A stretch of DNA of 50,702 nucleotides from an uncultured Flavobacterium sp. (GTDB lineage Bacteria; Bacteroidota; Bacteroidia; Flavobacteriales; Flavobacteriaceae). Where the stretch lies: the NCBI GenBank assembly GCA_943912855.1, contig CALTVC010000023.1, forward strand, positions 1-50,702. Reading direction: 5' to 3'. A program made the position numbers and the translations under genes. The notes beneath the pieces are model-generated. The model made no database searches. It saw nothing but the letters and a program-made list of their open reading frames with translations, and had not been told where the DNA came from. Shown here piece after piece: positions 1 through 7,859 of this stretch. Within the stretch, counting starts at the first letter, position 1. The number at the start of each line of letters is the position of its first letter.

Positions 1-1158
1 GATGATAAGTTAGAGGCAGAGGAGATTAGAAACATGCAAACACTTATACCTACCCGGAGCGACCGCTTTTTACTCTTTTCACTACCCGAGTATAAAAAAA
101 AGTATCCGGCAAGCATTGCTGGTGAAATGGGATTTTATTTTAAAAAGTCAGCTTCTATAAAGCATTTTGATGTGCTGGATAAAGATTTAAAAACAGTATG
201 GTCTAAAGATATAAATGGTGATGAAAATGATGCATATTCTTATGGTTATTTGGGTTCAGATGATGATGTGTTGTTACTAAGAAAAAACGTATTTGTAAAA
301 AGAAAGAACAGAAAAGATACTGACAAGATTGCTACTAAGGCTATACAGGTGTACAATATTAAAAACGGTGACCTTTTGGGAGAAATGGATTTTAATGATG
401 ATAATTATACTTTCAAGCATTATAAAGTGAAAATTATAGGAGATAAGATTCATATTTTTACATGCATTTTTGGTAAATACGCTGTTGATTATATAAAAGG
501 TTACGCACACATAACGTATGATAAGAATACGGTAAAGGAAACCGGACGTGATTATATTCTTTACAAAGACATAGAGGAAGCCATCCCTGGCGTAGGAATA
601 TATGGTGTTATTCCCATGAATACAGTAGTTGCCGAACAGGACTTTATAATAAATAATAAGGGTAATTTGTTGCTTGTCCTTGAAACGTATAAAACAAAAT
701 GGGAAAGCAGTTTTATAGCTAATACCGAAACTCTTTATGCAGAAATAAAAGATTTATACCTTGTAGAATTATCTCCTGAAAAGCAAGTGGTGTTTTCAAA
801 AAAAATAGAAAAGCACGATACGCATGAAATAGGATCTAACTGGGATTACTGGGGAATGCGCTCAAGTGGTCTTTTTGGTTATCAGTTTAAGCAGAATATA
901 AATAGAACTGGCGGTTTTGCTCTTTACTATATTCAAAATGATAAAGGGGGGACTAACCGTGAAATAATAAAAAAAAGGCTAACAACGCTGGGGATTATTA
1001 CTTACGTAGACGGGGAGTACGGTTTTGAGGAACTGAAACTTTACAAAGATAAAACCACAATTTACACCACCCCTGCAAAGAATGGGTACATATTGCTTAA
1101 TGAGGTGAATACTGAAACCAAAGAGGTGGAAATACGTCTGGAGAAAATTAATTATTAA
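1..1158 (+). CDS. Unknown protein, 5' end cut by window edge
   Basis: The frame is open from base 1, so the true start probably lies left of the window; the first ATG inside is at position 34. The visible part is about 385 residues, has no membrane segment, and is rich in beta-strand-like stretches with many Asp, Lys and Tyr residues, such as a run on 'FDVLDKDLKTVW' near the start. This spacing resembles WD40- or propeller-like proteins that compare stored with displayed values, but I do not recognise a family. Base composition is AT-richer than the genes after it. It ends just before a strong hairpin and is the last gene of its transcript. Function unknown; certain only as a coding region. 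Confidence 0.75.
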   Translation, partial: DDKLEAEEIRNMQTLIPTRSDRFLLFSLPEYKKKYPASIAGEMGFYFKKSASIKHFDVLDKDLKTVWSKDINGDENDAYSYGYLGSDDDVLLLRKNVFVKRKNRKDTDKIATKAIQVYNIKNGDLLGEMDFNDDNYTFKHYKVKIIGDKIHIFTCIFGKYAVDYIKGYAHITYDKNTVKETGRDYILYKDIEEAIPGVGIYGVIPMNTVVAEQDFIINNKGNLLLVLETYKTKWESSFIANTETLYAEIKDLYLVELSPEKQVVFSKKIEKHDTHEIGSNWDYWGMRSSGLFGYQFKQNINRTGGFALYYIQNDKGGTNREIIKKRLTTLGIITYVDGEYGFEELKLYKDKTTIYTTPAKNGYILLNEVNTETKEVEIRLEKINY

Positions 1159-1163
1159 AAAGT

Positions 1164-1211
1164 AAATCCCATAAAAAAGCGCTGTATTTACAGTGCTTTT
1201 TTATGGGATTT
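1164..1211. terminator. Long bidirectional terminator hairpin
   Basis: An inverted repeat with arms of about 23 bases (AAATCCCATAAAAAAGC at one end, its complement at the other) encloses a two-base loop, with one mismatch pair in the stem. The A-tract on one side and T-tract on the other suit termination in both directions. It lies between the plus-strand gene ending at 1158 and the minus-strand gene ending at 1260. Confidence 0.85.
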
Positions 1212-1259
1212 ATTCTGAGGTTATCGTCAGGATATCTAACCGTCTGATAAATCAATAAT

Positions 1260-2651
1260 CTATTTTAAGCCGTCTACTTTAAGGTTAACTTTTCCTGTTC
1301 CTTTTATAAAGGCAATCATGGCATTGTTAGTTATCTCTACCTTGTCAAAGTCAAAGCTCTCCATGGTACCGTTAATAAACACACCAGACATAGGCGAATA
1401 GTTGCTCAGGTAAGGCAGTATTGCTTTTTTGCCCTGCTCCAGATTGTCTTTAATAGAGTAACGGCAGTTTTCCTGTATTTTTTTCAGGATGATGCCACTC
1501 GCAAGCCAGTTAGCACTACGCATAAGCGCACTTTTGGTGTCAAGGATATAATCCATCTGGTCAAAGAAAATCTCTTTGGTAACTGTGTTATAGTTTGGTA
1601 TACCGCTCAGGTAAATAGTGCCGTTAATGCTGCCCGTCATATCAAGGGCTACAATAAGCTTGTTGTCTTTACCCCAAAGTTCTACCTTTTGTACGGTAAC
1701 CTTACGTTTGCCATCGCCAAACTCTTGTCCTTTAAAGTTTTTGGTAATCATATCGCTGGCATCTTTATAGGTAGAAATTGCCGCTACAGATATAGAAACT
1801 TTTTCAGGAATGTTTGGGTCGTTTTTAAGCACCACTTTGTTCTTGTCAAAGCTTTGTTTCGGTTGCGTACCTACAGTAGTTTCCATGCTGCATTTAAGCC
1901 CCATGTTCATAACAATCTGCTTGTTTTTAATGCGGGCATCGTCAGCATACAGTTCTTCAGGCGTAAGCTTAAACCAGGTGTTGTAATCTTTATTGGTAAG
2001 CATTGGTTTGCTTATGGTCTCAAGTGCATCCAGTACCTGAGGCTTTACGTTAACCGCGTCTGAAAGCGCTTTGTTTAGTTCTTCCTCAATGCGACTCTTA
2101 AAAAGTTTAAGCGCAGGATTTACCACATAAGTAACCGGAACTTTTTTACCGGCTATGGTTATGCTTGGGCTTTCTACCCATTCTATAGTCTCAATTTTGG
2201 TCTGGGTTTTAAGTTTCCAGTTGGTTAGTTTTACGTCGCTGTTAAAAGTAATGTTTGCGTTAAGGTCAAACTCACGCGTATCGTAAAGGTCCATACCCAG
2301 AGTAGATGTGCCGTAGCGAACCTTACCACTCACCTTAATAGGTACAAGGGTGACCAGGTGACCGTTTTTGTCAGTAAGCTTTATAGGAGCCGTTTTCCAT
2401 ACTTTAATGGCTATGTTGTCGTCTTCTATTTTGTTGTCTTCGTATACCAACCCGTTAAACAGTTTGTTGGTCTGGCTTTCTACATCGGGAAGAGTAACGG
2501 TTACTGGAAGGCTTATAAAAGACGATGTTTTATTGTACACTACGTCGGTTGTATTTCCGGGAGCAGGGCGCAGGGCGTCTATACGCTTTGCTGTACCGCA
2601 TCCGGTAAGGAGCAGGCTGGTGCCTAAAAGGCTAATTAATAGGGTTTTCAT
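1260..2651 (-). CDS. DUF4403 family lipoprotein
   Basis: The protein has 463 residues with a lipoprotein signal: MKTLLISLLGTSLLLTGC, the Cys at residue 18 being the lipid site, so it should sit in the periplasm or outer membrane. The body has the DUF4403 pattern: an N-terminal stretch 'SFISLPVTVTLPDVESQTNK', then paired beta-rich repeats ending near 'INGTMESFDFDKVEI'. The role of DUF4403 is unknown; the repeated beta/alpha layout suggests a tubular lipid- or ligand-binding fold, which is inference. An in-frame ATG nine codons upstream (2678) is rejected because it falls inside the promoter box at 2676-2683. The gene stands alone, divergent from tolC. Confidence 0.8.
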   Translation of the reverse strand: MKTLLISLLGTSLLLTGCGTAKRIDALRPAPGNTTDVVYNKTSSFISLPVTVTLPDVESQTNKLFNGLVYEDNKIEDDNIAIKVWKTAPIKLTDKNGHLVTLVPIKVSGKVRYGTSTLGMDLYDTREFDLNANITFNSDVKLTNWKLKTQTKIETIEWVESPSITIAGKKVPVTYVVNPALKLFKSRIEEELNKALSDAVNVKPQVLDALETISKPMLTNKDYNTWFKLTPEELYADDARIKNKQIVMNMGLKCSMETTVGTQPKQSFDKNKVVLKNDPNIPEKVSISVAAISTYKDASDMITKNFKGQEFGDGKRKVTVQKVELWGKDNKLIVALDMTGSINGTIYLSGIPNYNTVTKEIFFDQMDYILDTKSALMRSANWLASGIILKKIQENCRYSIKDNLEQGKKAILPYLSNYSPMSGVFINGTMESFDFDKVEITNNAMIAFIKGTGKVNLKVDGLK

Positions 2652-2675
2652 ATGTGTGTTTGTACAAATTTTCGG

Positions 2676-2702
2676 CAAATTTAGAATTTAATTTGTAACA
2701 AA
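2676..2702 (-). promoter_or_regulatory. Promoter for the DUF4403 gene
   Basis: On the minus strand the -7 box is TAAATTTG (plus coordinates 2676-2683), preceded by TTTTTTG 15 bases upstream as a possible -33 element. The predicted transcript start is near 2669, giving a leader of about 18 bases to the ATG at 2651. Confidence 0.6.
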
Positions 2703-2760
2703 AAATTAAGAAATGAGTCTAATTATTATGCCTGGGCATAATTACCAATACAGATTTTAA

Positions 2761-2768
2761 TATTTTTG
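2761..2768 (+). promoter_or_regulatory. -7 box for the tolC-hlyD-tsaB transcript
   Basis: TATTTTTG matches the Bacteroidota -7 consensus TAnnTTTG and lies 22 bases before the ATG at 2791. I see no clear -33 element. Confidence 0.55.
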
Positions 2769-2790
2769 TTGTACCAGGGAAAAACCAATT

Positions 2791-4242
2791 ATGAAAAACA
2801 CAAAAAAAATGCTTCTGTCTTTAGGGCTTGCGTTACTTTTGTTGCCGTCTTCTTATGCGCAACAAAAGAAGTGGAGCCTTAAAGAGTGTGTGGAATACGC
2901 ACTGAAGAATAACATTTCCATTAAGCTCTCGGGGCTTGATGTTGCTACTGCCGAAGTAGCTAAAAGCGATGCGTTTGGAGGATTTCTGCCTTCTGCAAAC
3001 CTCCAGGGTTCGCACTCATGGAACATTGGTCTAAACCAGAACATTACTACGGGTATACTTCAAAACCAAACCACACAGTTTACATCGCTGGGAGGTAATG
3101 TAGGGATAGACATTTACAGCGGTATGCAAAGGCAACATCGTTTTAGCCGATCGCGCCTTGCACTTATAGCGGCACAATACCAGCTTACAAAAATGCAGGA
3201 AGACATAGCGCTGAATGTGGCCAACTCTTACCTGCAGATCCTGTTTAATAAAGAAAACCTCAAGGTGCAACAACAACAGCTCACGTACGACAATCAGCGT
3301 ATGGAGCGTGTAGCCCAGTTGGTTGAAGCAGGGTCAGTACCTCAGGGCGATTTGCTTGATGTAAAGGCTACCGTAGCTACCGATACCCAAAATAAAATTA
3401 CGGCCGAAAATGCTCTGCTAATTTCTAAGCTTACGTTGGCGCAACTAATGCAGCTGGAAAACTTCCAGGATTTTGATACCGAAGACCGTGATTATCCTAC
3501 AGATGAAACGGGTGTATTACTACGCAGTGCTGCCGAAGTATATGGCAAAGCCAAAGAAATACGCACAGATATTAAGATAGCCAAACAAAATGTAGACGTA
3601 GCCGAAAAGGATGTTAGCATAGCCAAAGGTGCTTACCAGCCTACTTTGCAGGGGTTCTATAGTTTTACAACCCGTGCGGCATACAGCCAGAGGGTAACAG
3701 GCTACACGCTTAGCCCGATTAATCCATGGACTCCGGTAGGTACCGTACAGGAAACAGGTCAGGCTGTTGTTACACCAAATTATATTCCTATACTTGGTAA
3801 ACACGCACCGCTTTGGGATCAGTTCGACCAAAATAAAGGTCACTCGTTCGGGTTGTCATTAAGCGTGCCTATTCTTAATGGCCTTTCTACAAGAAACAAT
3901 GTAGCCCGTGCTAAAATAGCCCTTGAACGTAGCCGTATTACACTGCAACAGCAAGAACTTACCCTTGAGCAAAACGTATACAAAGCCTATACCGATGCTC
4001 AGGGAGCATTAAACGCTTACGAAGCTGCCAAAGTAACCCTTACTGCACGTGAACAATCTAAAGAGTATGCACGCGAGCGTTATGAAGTAGGTCTTATTAA
4101 CGTATTCGACTTTAACCAGGCACAAACACTGTTTGTAAATGCGCAGAGCGAACTGCTTCGTACTAAATACGATTTCATTTTTAAGGTAAAAATATTAGAG
4201 TTTTATTTCGGTATCCCGATTTCACAAATTGCAGATAAATAA
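2791..4242 (+). CDS. TolC-family outer membrane efflux channel
   Basis: A 483-residue protein with a Sec signal peptide (cleavage after about residue 23, SSYAQ) and two OEP (outer membrane efflux protein) repeats. The first begins with 'WSLKECVEYALKNNISIK', the usual TolC start, and the second lies near residues 255-465. Long heptad-rich helices (for example 'LNVANSYLQILFNKENLKVQQQQL') form the periplasmic tunnel. Known role of the family: outer-membrane exit duct for tripartite pumps. The membrane-fusion gene follows after seven bases, so they form one operon; no inner-membrane pump gene lies next to them in the window, so the partner transporter must be encoded elsewhere. Confidence 0.9.
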   Translation: MKNTKKMLLSLGLALLLLPSSYAQQKKWSLKECVEYALKNNISIKLSGLDVATAEVAKSDAFGGFLPSANLQGSHSWNIGLNQNITTGILQNQTTQFTSLGGNVGIDIYSGMQRQHRFSRSRLALIAAQYQLTKMQEDIALNVANSYLQILFNKENLKVQQQQLTYDNQRMERVAQLVEAGSVPQGDLLDVKATVATDTQNKITAENALLISKLTLAQLMQLENFQDFDTEDRDYPTDETGVLLRSAAEVYGKAKEIRTDIKIAKQNVDVAEKDVSIAKGAYQPTLQGFYSFTTRAAYSQRVTGYTLSPINPWTPVGTVQETGQAVVTPNYIPILGKHAPLWDQFDQNKGHSFGLSLSVPILNGLSTRNNVARAKIALERSRITLQQQELTLEQNVYKAYTDAQGALNAYEAAKVTLTAREQSKEYARERYEVGLINVFDFNQAQTLFVNAQSELLRTKYDFIFKVKILEFYFGIPISQIADK

Positions 4243-4249
4243 AAGCATT

Positions 4250-5557
4250 ATGTCTAAAAAAACACTTTACATAGTAATAGGAGTTGCCATAGTGGCAATA
4301 ATTGCCTTAATAGCACTTAAAAAGAACGGAAGCATAGGTAAAACCGAAGAAGGAACCGAAGTAGAGGTGGCTTCTGTAAAAGCCATGACGCTTACCGAAA
4401 CGGTTTCTGCTACGGGAAAAATACAGCCCGAAGTAGAGGTAAAAATATCTTCTGAGGTTTCCGGAGAAATCATTGAGCTTCCTATTAAGGAAGGCCAACC
4501 CATAAAAAAAGGTCAGCTTCTTGTGCGTATTAACCCTGACCTTTATGAGTCTAGCGTTAGCCGTACCAATGCTGCCATGTCTACCTCTAAAGCGGGCCTT
4601 AACCAGGCTGAAGCACAACTTAAGGAAGCCAAGGCTAACTATAATCGTAACAAAACACTTTTTGACAGGGGAGTTATTTCAAAGTCTGAGTGGGATAAAA
4701 TAGTTTCGGCTTACGAAGTAGCGCAGGCTGCAAAACAGTCGGCTTTCTTCCAGGTGCAGAGTGCGGGAGCCAGCGTAACCGAAGCGAATGACAACCTTAA
4801 CCGTACTACTATTTACTCTCCGGTAGACGGTACCATATCTAAACTTGATGCCGAACTTGGCGAAAGGGTAGTGGGTACACAGCAAATGGCAGGTACCGAG
4901 ATACTTCGTGTGGCGAACCTGAACAACATGGAGGTAGAGGTAGATGTTAATGAGAATGACATTGTAAAAGTACAGATAGGTAACGAAGCTGAAATAGAGG
5001 TGGATGCTTACCTGAAGCGTAAGTTTAAAGGCGAAGTTACCAGTATTTCTAATTCTGCTACAACTACTACTGCAGACCAGGTGACCAACTTTAAAGTTAA
5101 GGTGCGTATACTTAAAGAATCGTATGAAGATATGATGAAGGGTAAACCGGCTAACTTTTCTCCGTTCCGTCCGGGTATGACTGCTACTGTAGATATTATC
5201 ACCGAAAGGAAAACCAACATCATTGGGGTGCCTATCAGTGCCGTAGTAGTTAAAACAGATACTACATCAGGTAAAAAAGACGCGGTTCAAAAGCTTGAAG
5301 AACAGGAGAAAGAAAAAGAAACCGGAAAACTAAAAGAACGTTTTGAGTGTGTATTTGTAATGAACGGGAATAAAGCCGAACTTCGCGTTGTAAAAACCGG
5401 TATCCAGGACGATACAAACATAGAAATACTTACAGGCCTTAAAACCGGAGATGTAGTTATTACTGGCCCTTACAACACGGTGAGTAAAGACCTGAATCCC
5501 GGCGATAAGGTAAAAAAATCACAGGCGGGCGGAAGCGCGCCTAAAGAATCTAAATAA
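4250..5557 (+). CDS. HlyD/MacA-like periplasmic adaptor subunit
   Basis: 435 residues with a single N-terminal membrane anchor (residues 5-22, TLYIVIGVAIVAIIALIAL), then a biotinyl-lipoyl half motif ('GKIQPEVEVKISSEVSGEI'), a coiled-coil hairpin around residues 90-185, the second lipoyl half ('TIYSPVDGTISKLD'), a beta-barrel domain and a membrane-proximal domain ('ILTGLKTGDVVITGPYN'). This order is that of adaptor proteins of MacAB-TolC or RND-type pumps. The start at 4250 is chosen over the ATG at 4229, which overlaps tolC and would add residues before the anchor. A Lys/Glu-rich insertion near residues 343-365 is unusual. Substrate cannot be told from sequence. Confidence 0.88.
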   Translation: MSKKTLYIVIGVAIVAIIALIALKKNGSIGKTEEGTEVEVASVKAMTLTETVSATGKIQPEVEVKISSEVSGEIIELPIKEGQPIKKGQLLVRINPDLYESSVSRTNAAMSTSKAGLNQAEAQLKEAKANYNRNKTLFDRGVISKSEWDKIVSAYEVAQAAKQSAFFQVQSAGASVTEANDNLNRTTIYSPVDGTISKLDAELGERVVGTQQMAGTEILRVANLNNMEVEVDVNENDIVKVQIGNEAEIEVDAYLKRKFKGEVTSISNSATTTTADQVTNFKVKVRILKESYEDMMKGKPANFSPFRPGMTATVDIITERKTNIIGVPISAVVVKTDTTSGKKDAVQKLEEQEKEKETGKLKERFECVFVMNGNKAELRVVKTGIQDDTNIEILTGLKTGDVVITGPYNTVSKDLNPGDKVKKSQAGGSAPKESK

Positions 5558-5561
5558 TACA

Positions 5562-6233
5562 ATGGCTTTTATCCTTAACATAGAAACCGCTACCAAAAAC
5601 TGTTCTGTATCCATAGCTGAGGACGGCCAAACCAAAGTACTGAAAGAGTACGCCGGTGAAGGCTATGCTCATGCCGAGAAACTTCATGTTTTTATTGAAG
5701 AAGCGGCTAAGGAGGCAGGCATACAACTGTCAGAACTCAGTGCCGTTGCGGTAAGCATGGGGCCAGGTTCTTATACAGGGTTACGTATAGGCGTTTCTGC
5801 GGCTAAAGGGCTGTGTTATGCGCTAAATCTGCCACTTATTGCTGTAGATACGTTAGAGCTGCTGGCAAATAAAATAAGCCCGGAAAGTGGTATTATCATA
5901 CCGCTTATAGATGCACGCCGTATGGAGGCTTATACAGCTGTTTTCAGTGTAGACTATAAAAGGATTAGGGATACCCGTGCCGAGATTATTACTGAAGATG
6001 CTTTTGCAGAATACGAAGGCCCGTTACATCTGGTAGGAGATGGTGCAGCTAAGTGTGTAGGTGTTTTACCCGAAGGTAAAATTGTGCTCCATGAAGATGC
6101 CATATACCCATCTGCTGCTGAAATGAGCGCTTTGTCTTATGCTAAATACAAAATAAGCGACACCGTAGATGTCGCTTATTTTGAACCTTTTTATTTAAAG
6201 GATTTTATTGCCCTTAAACCTACAGTAAAGTAG
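5562..6233 (+). CDS. tsaB: TsaB, tRNA t6A37 synthesis subunit
   Basis: 223 residues of the ASKHA fold. The N-terminal 'ILNIETATKNCSVSI' and the motif 'VSMGPGSYTGLRIGVSAAKG' near residues 64-83 are diagnostic of TsaB. In bacteria TsaB dimerises with TsaD and, with TsaE, moves threonylcarbamoyl from TsaC-made TC-AMP to A37 of ANN-decoding tRNAs; TsaB itself is a scaffold without catalytic metal site. It starts four bases after the adaptor gene, so it is probably co-transcribed with the efflux pair. Its last 14 bases overlap the convergent gene at 6220, and a terminator-like hairpin lies within its coding sequence (6150-6182). Confidence 0.93.
   Translation: MAFILNIETATKNCSVSIAEDGQTKVLKEYAGEGYAHAEKLHVFIEEAAKEAGIQLSELSAVAVSMGPGSYTGLRIGVSAAKGLCYALNLPLIAVDTLELLANKISPESGIIIPLIDARRMEAYTAVFSVDYKRIRDTRAEIITEDAFAEYEGPLHLVGDGAAKCVGVLPEGKIVLHEDAIYPSAAEMSALSYAKYKISDTVDVAYFEPFYLKDFIALKPTVK
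6150..6182. terminator. Terminator-like hairpin inside tsaB
   Basis: A perfect 13-base inverted repeat, AAAATAAGCGACA and its complement, with a 7-base loop. A-tract and T-tract borders make it terminator-like in both directions. It is about 38 bases downstream of the stop of the minus-strand gene at 6220, the right place to end that transcript, yet it encodes residues of the TsaB C-terminus on the plus strand. Confidence 0.65.
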
Positions 6234-6897
6234 CTGTAAAGTCTGCAAGTTTTTGCAGGTCTTCAGTCTTTTCAAGGTCAAGGTCGCTTTTCTTTATAAA
6301 TTCTGTTACCTGTTTGCTTTTTTCAGGGAAAAGTTTAGCATAACCTTTGTTGTTAGAAAAGTACTGTATAGGACCACTTCCTATCTGTGCATAGAACTCA
6401 TCTGCCGCTTTTTTGTAAGTAGAAGGTTTAGAAATCGCATAACCGTTATCAGACTTCGTACCTTCCTGAAGGTAAATACGCTCGCGTTTGTAAATTTTTA
6501 CTTTAGGGTTATCGCTTATAATGCTCAGGTAACCTGTTAACTCATTATCATTTTTGTGGTAAGTAACATAGGTGTATTCTTTTCCTGTTCCGGAAAAAGT
6601 TACATTAACACCATCTTGCTTAGGTAGTGATTTTGTAACACCTTCTTGTGGGTTACTCATTTCAAAATAATCAGAATAAGCATTGTAACGCAACAGTAAT
6701 ACCGAAGGATCTGTGCTTATTTTAGCCGGTAAAAATGCTTCCTCAGTGTACATAGTACCTGCAACACTGGCCTTTTTTTCGTTAATGTTAAGAATTTGCC
6801 TGCCGCCGCCTGTCATAGGACTCATGTTTACTTGTGCAGCAACGCCAAGAGTAGTTGTAAGTGTAGCAACTGCTAAAATGTTCTTTAAATTTTTCAT
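6220..6897 (-). CDS. Secreted protein of unknown function
   Basis: 225 residues with a Sec signal peptide (MKNLKNILAVATLTTTLGVA, cleavage near residue 21) and no further membrane segment. The mature part begins with a Gly-rich stretch (MTGGGRQILNINE) and continues with a beta-rich domain, then Lys-rich helices to the C-terminus. I do not recognise the family; it is a lone gene with its own promoter. It converges on tsaB with a 14-base overlap of coding ends. The start is supported by the -7 box 41 bases upstream. Confidence 0.8.
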   Translation of the reverse strand: MKNLKNILAVATLTTTLGVAAQVNMSPMTGGGRQILNINEKKASVAGTMYTEEAFLPAKISTDPSVLLLRYNAYSDYFEMSNPQEGVTKSLPKQDGVNVTFSGTGKEYTYVTYHKNDNELTGYLSIISDNPKVKIYKRERIYLQEGTKSDNGYAISKPSTYKKAADEFYAQIGSGPIQYFSNNKGYAKLFPEKSKQVTEFIKKSDLDLEKTEDLQKLADFTATLL

Positions 6898-6937
6898 TTC
6901 CTTTGATAAACTGTTGTGATAGCTAATAAATTGATGC

Positions 6938-6968
6938 CAAAAATAATGTAATAATTCAATGATTTCAA
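6938..6968 (-). promoter_or_regulatory. Promoter for the secreted protein at 6220
   Basis: Minus-strand -7 box TATTTTTG (plus 6938-6945) with TTG at plus 6966-6968, 20 bases upstream, matching the Bacteroidota -33/-7 arrangement. Predicted start of transcription is near 6931. Confidence 0.6.
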
Positions 6969-6976
6969 TTAATTAA

Positions 6977-7007
6977 CACTTAAGATTTAGCTACAACGTT
7001 TTAAGTG
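6977..7007 (-). terminator. Weak hairpin after mscS
   Basis: Seven-base arms (CACTTAA and TTAAGTG) with a 17-base loop, 16 bases past the mscS stop on the minus strand, followed by AT-rich sequence. The stem is short and AT-rich, so this is only a candidate terminator; its downstream arm is close to the promoter of the next gene. Confidence 0.35.
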
Positions 7008-7022
7008 CCAAATTATTGTTTG

Positions 7023-7859
7023 TTATTTTTTGTCGGTAGGTACATAACTTATGTTAAGCGCCGGTTGTGATGACGGAAGCTCTATGCCTCCCTGCTCAAA
7101 GCCTAGTTTTATGTTCTCATAAAATTCAGATACCATGGCACTGTACTTTGGTCTTTCGCTCCAAATGTAAACTGCTATCTGAACAGAACTTTCGTTAAGT
7201 GCTCGTATCTCAAATCCCGGTGCAGGGCGTTGAAGTATTTTATCATTGCCCTTAATTACATCAAAAACAATATCCTTAACCTGCTTAAGGTTGTTGTGAT
7301 ACGATACGCTTAGTAAAATTTCGGCACGGCGGTTAGCCTCCTGCGAGAAGTTTTTAATGGTATTGTTGCTCAGCGTACCATTTGGCAGATACACCACCTG
7401 GTTGTTAGAGGTAATAAGGCGGGTGCTAAAAATCTGGATGCTGCTCACGGTACCACCCTGGCCTTGTGCTTCTATATAATCACCTACACGGAACGGCTTG
7501 AATAGAATTATTAGCAGTCCGCCCGCAAAGTTAGACAGCGAACCCTGTAACGACAAACCTATGGCAACAGCACCAGCACCCAGTATGGCAGCAAATGAAG
7601 TAGTTCCTACACCAAGCTGGTCTATTATGGTTACAAAAAGCAGTATCCTTAAAATCCATGTGGATACATCAAGCACAAATTTTAATAATGTAGGGTCATG
7701 ATCCGGGCGGGTTGTAATGATTCGGGTAATAAACTTGCGTATAAATTTTATAGCTAGTAAACCTGCTACAAGTATGCCTATTGCAGTGGCAAGGTTTGGA
7801 AGGAAATTTGCAATTTTTAATCCTATAATATCAGCGTAATTATCGAAAAAGTTTTTCAT
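7023..7859 (-). CDS. MscS-type mechanosensitive channel
   Basis: 278 residues, the size of a minimal MscS. Three transmembrane segments are visible (about residues 20-40, 65-85 and 90-128). TM3 carries the pore pattern 'FAAILGAGAVAIGLSLQGSL' followed by 'SNFAGGLLIILFKPFRVGDYI', as in E. coli MscS, and then the beta and alpha/beta cytoplasmic vestibule. The family opens under membrane tension and releases solutes on hypo-osmotic shock. Its start codon abuts the stop of the DUF255 gene with no spacer, so translation is probably coupled and it is the last gene of the minus-strand operon that starts at 11745. Confidence 0.93.
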   Translation of the reverse strand: MKNFFDNYADIIGLKIANFLPNLATAIGILVAGLLAIKFIRKFITRIITTRPDHDPTLLKFVLDVSTWILRILLFVTIIDQLGVGTTSFAAILGAGAVAIGLSLQGSLSNFAGGLLIILFKPFRVGDYIEAQGQGGTVSSIQIFSTRLITSNNQVVYLPNGTLSNNTIKNFSQEANRRAEILLSVSYHNNLKQVKDIVFDVIKGNDKILQRPAPGFEIRALNESSVQIAVYIWSERPKYSAMVSEFYENIKLGFEQGGIELPSSQPALNISYVPTDKK

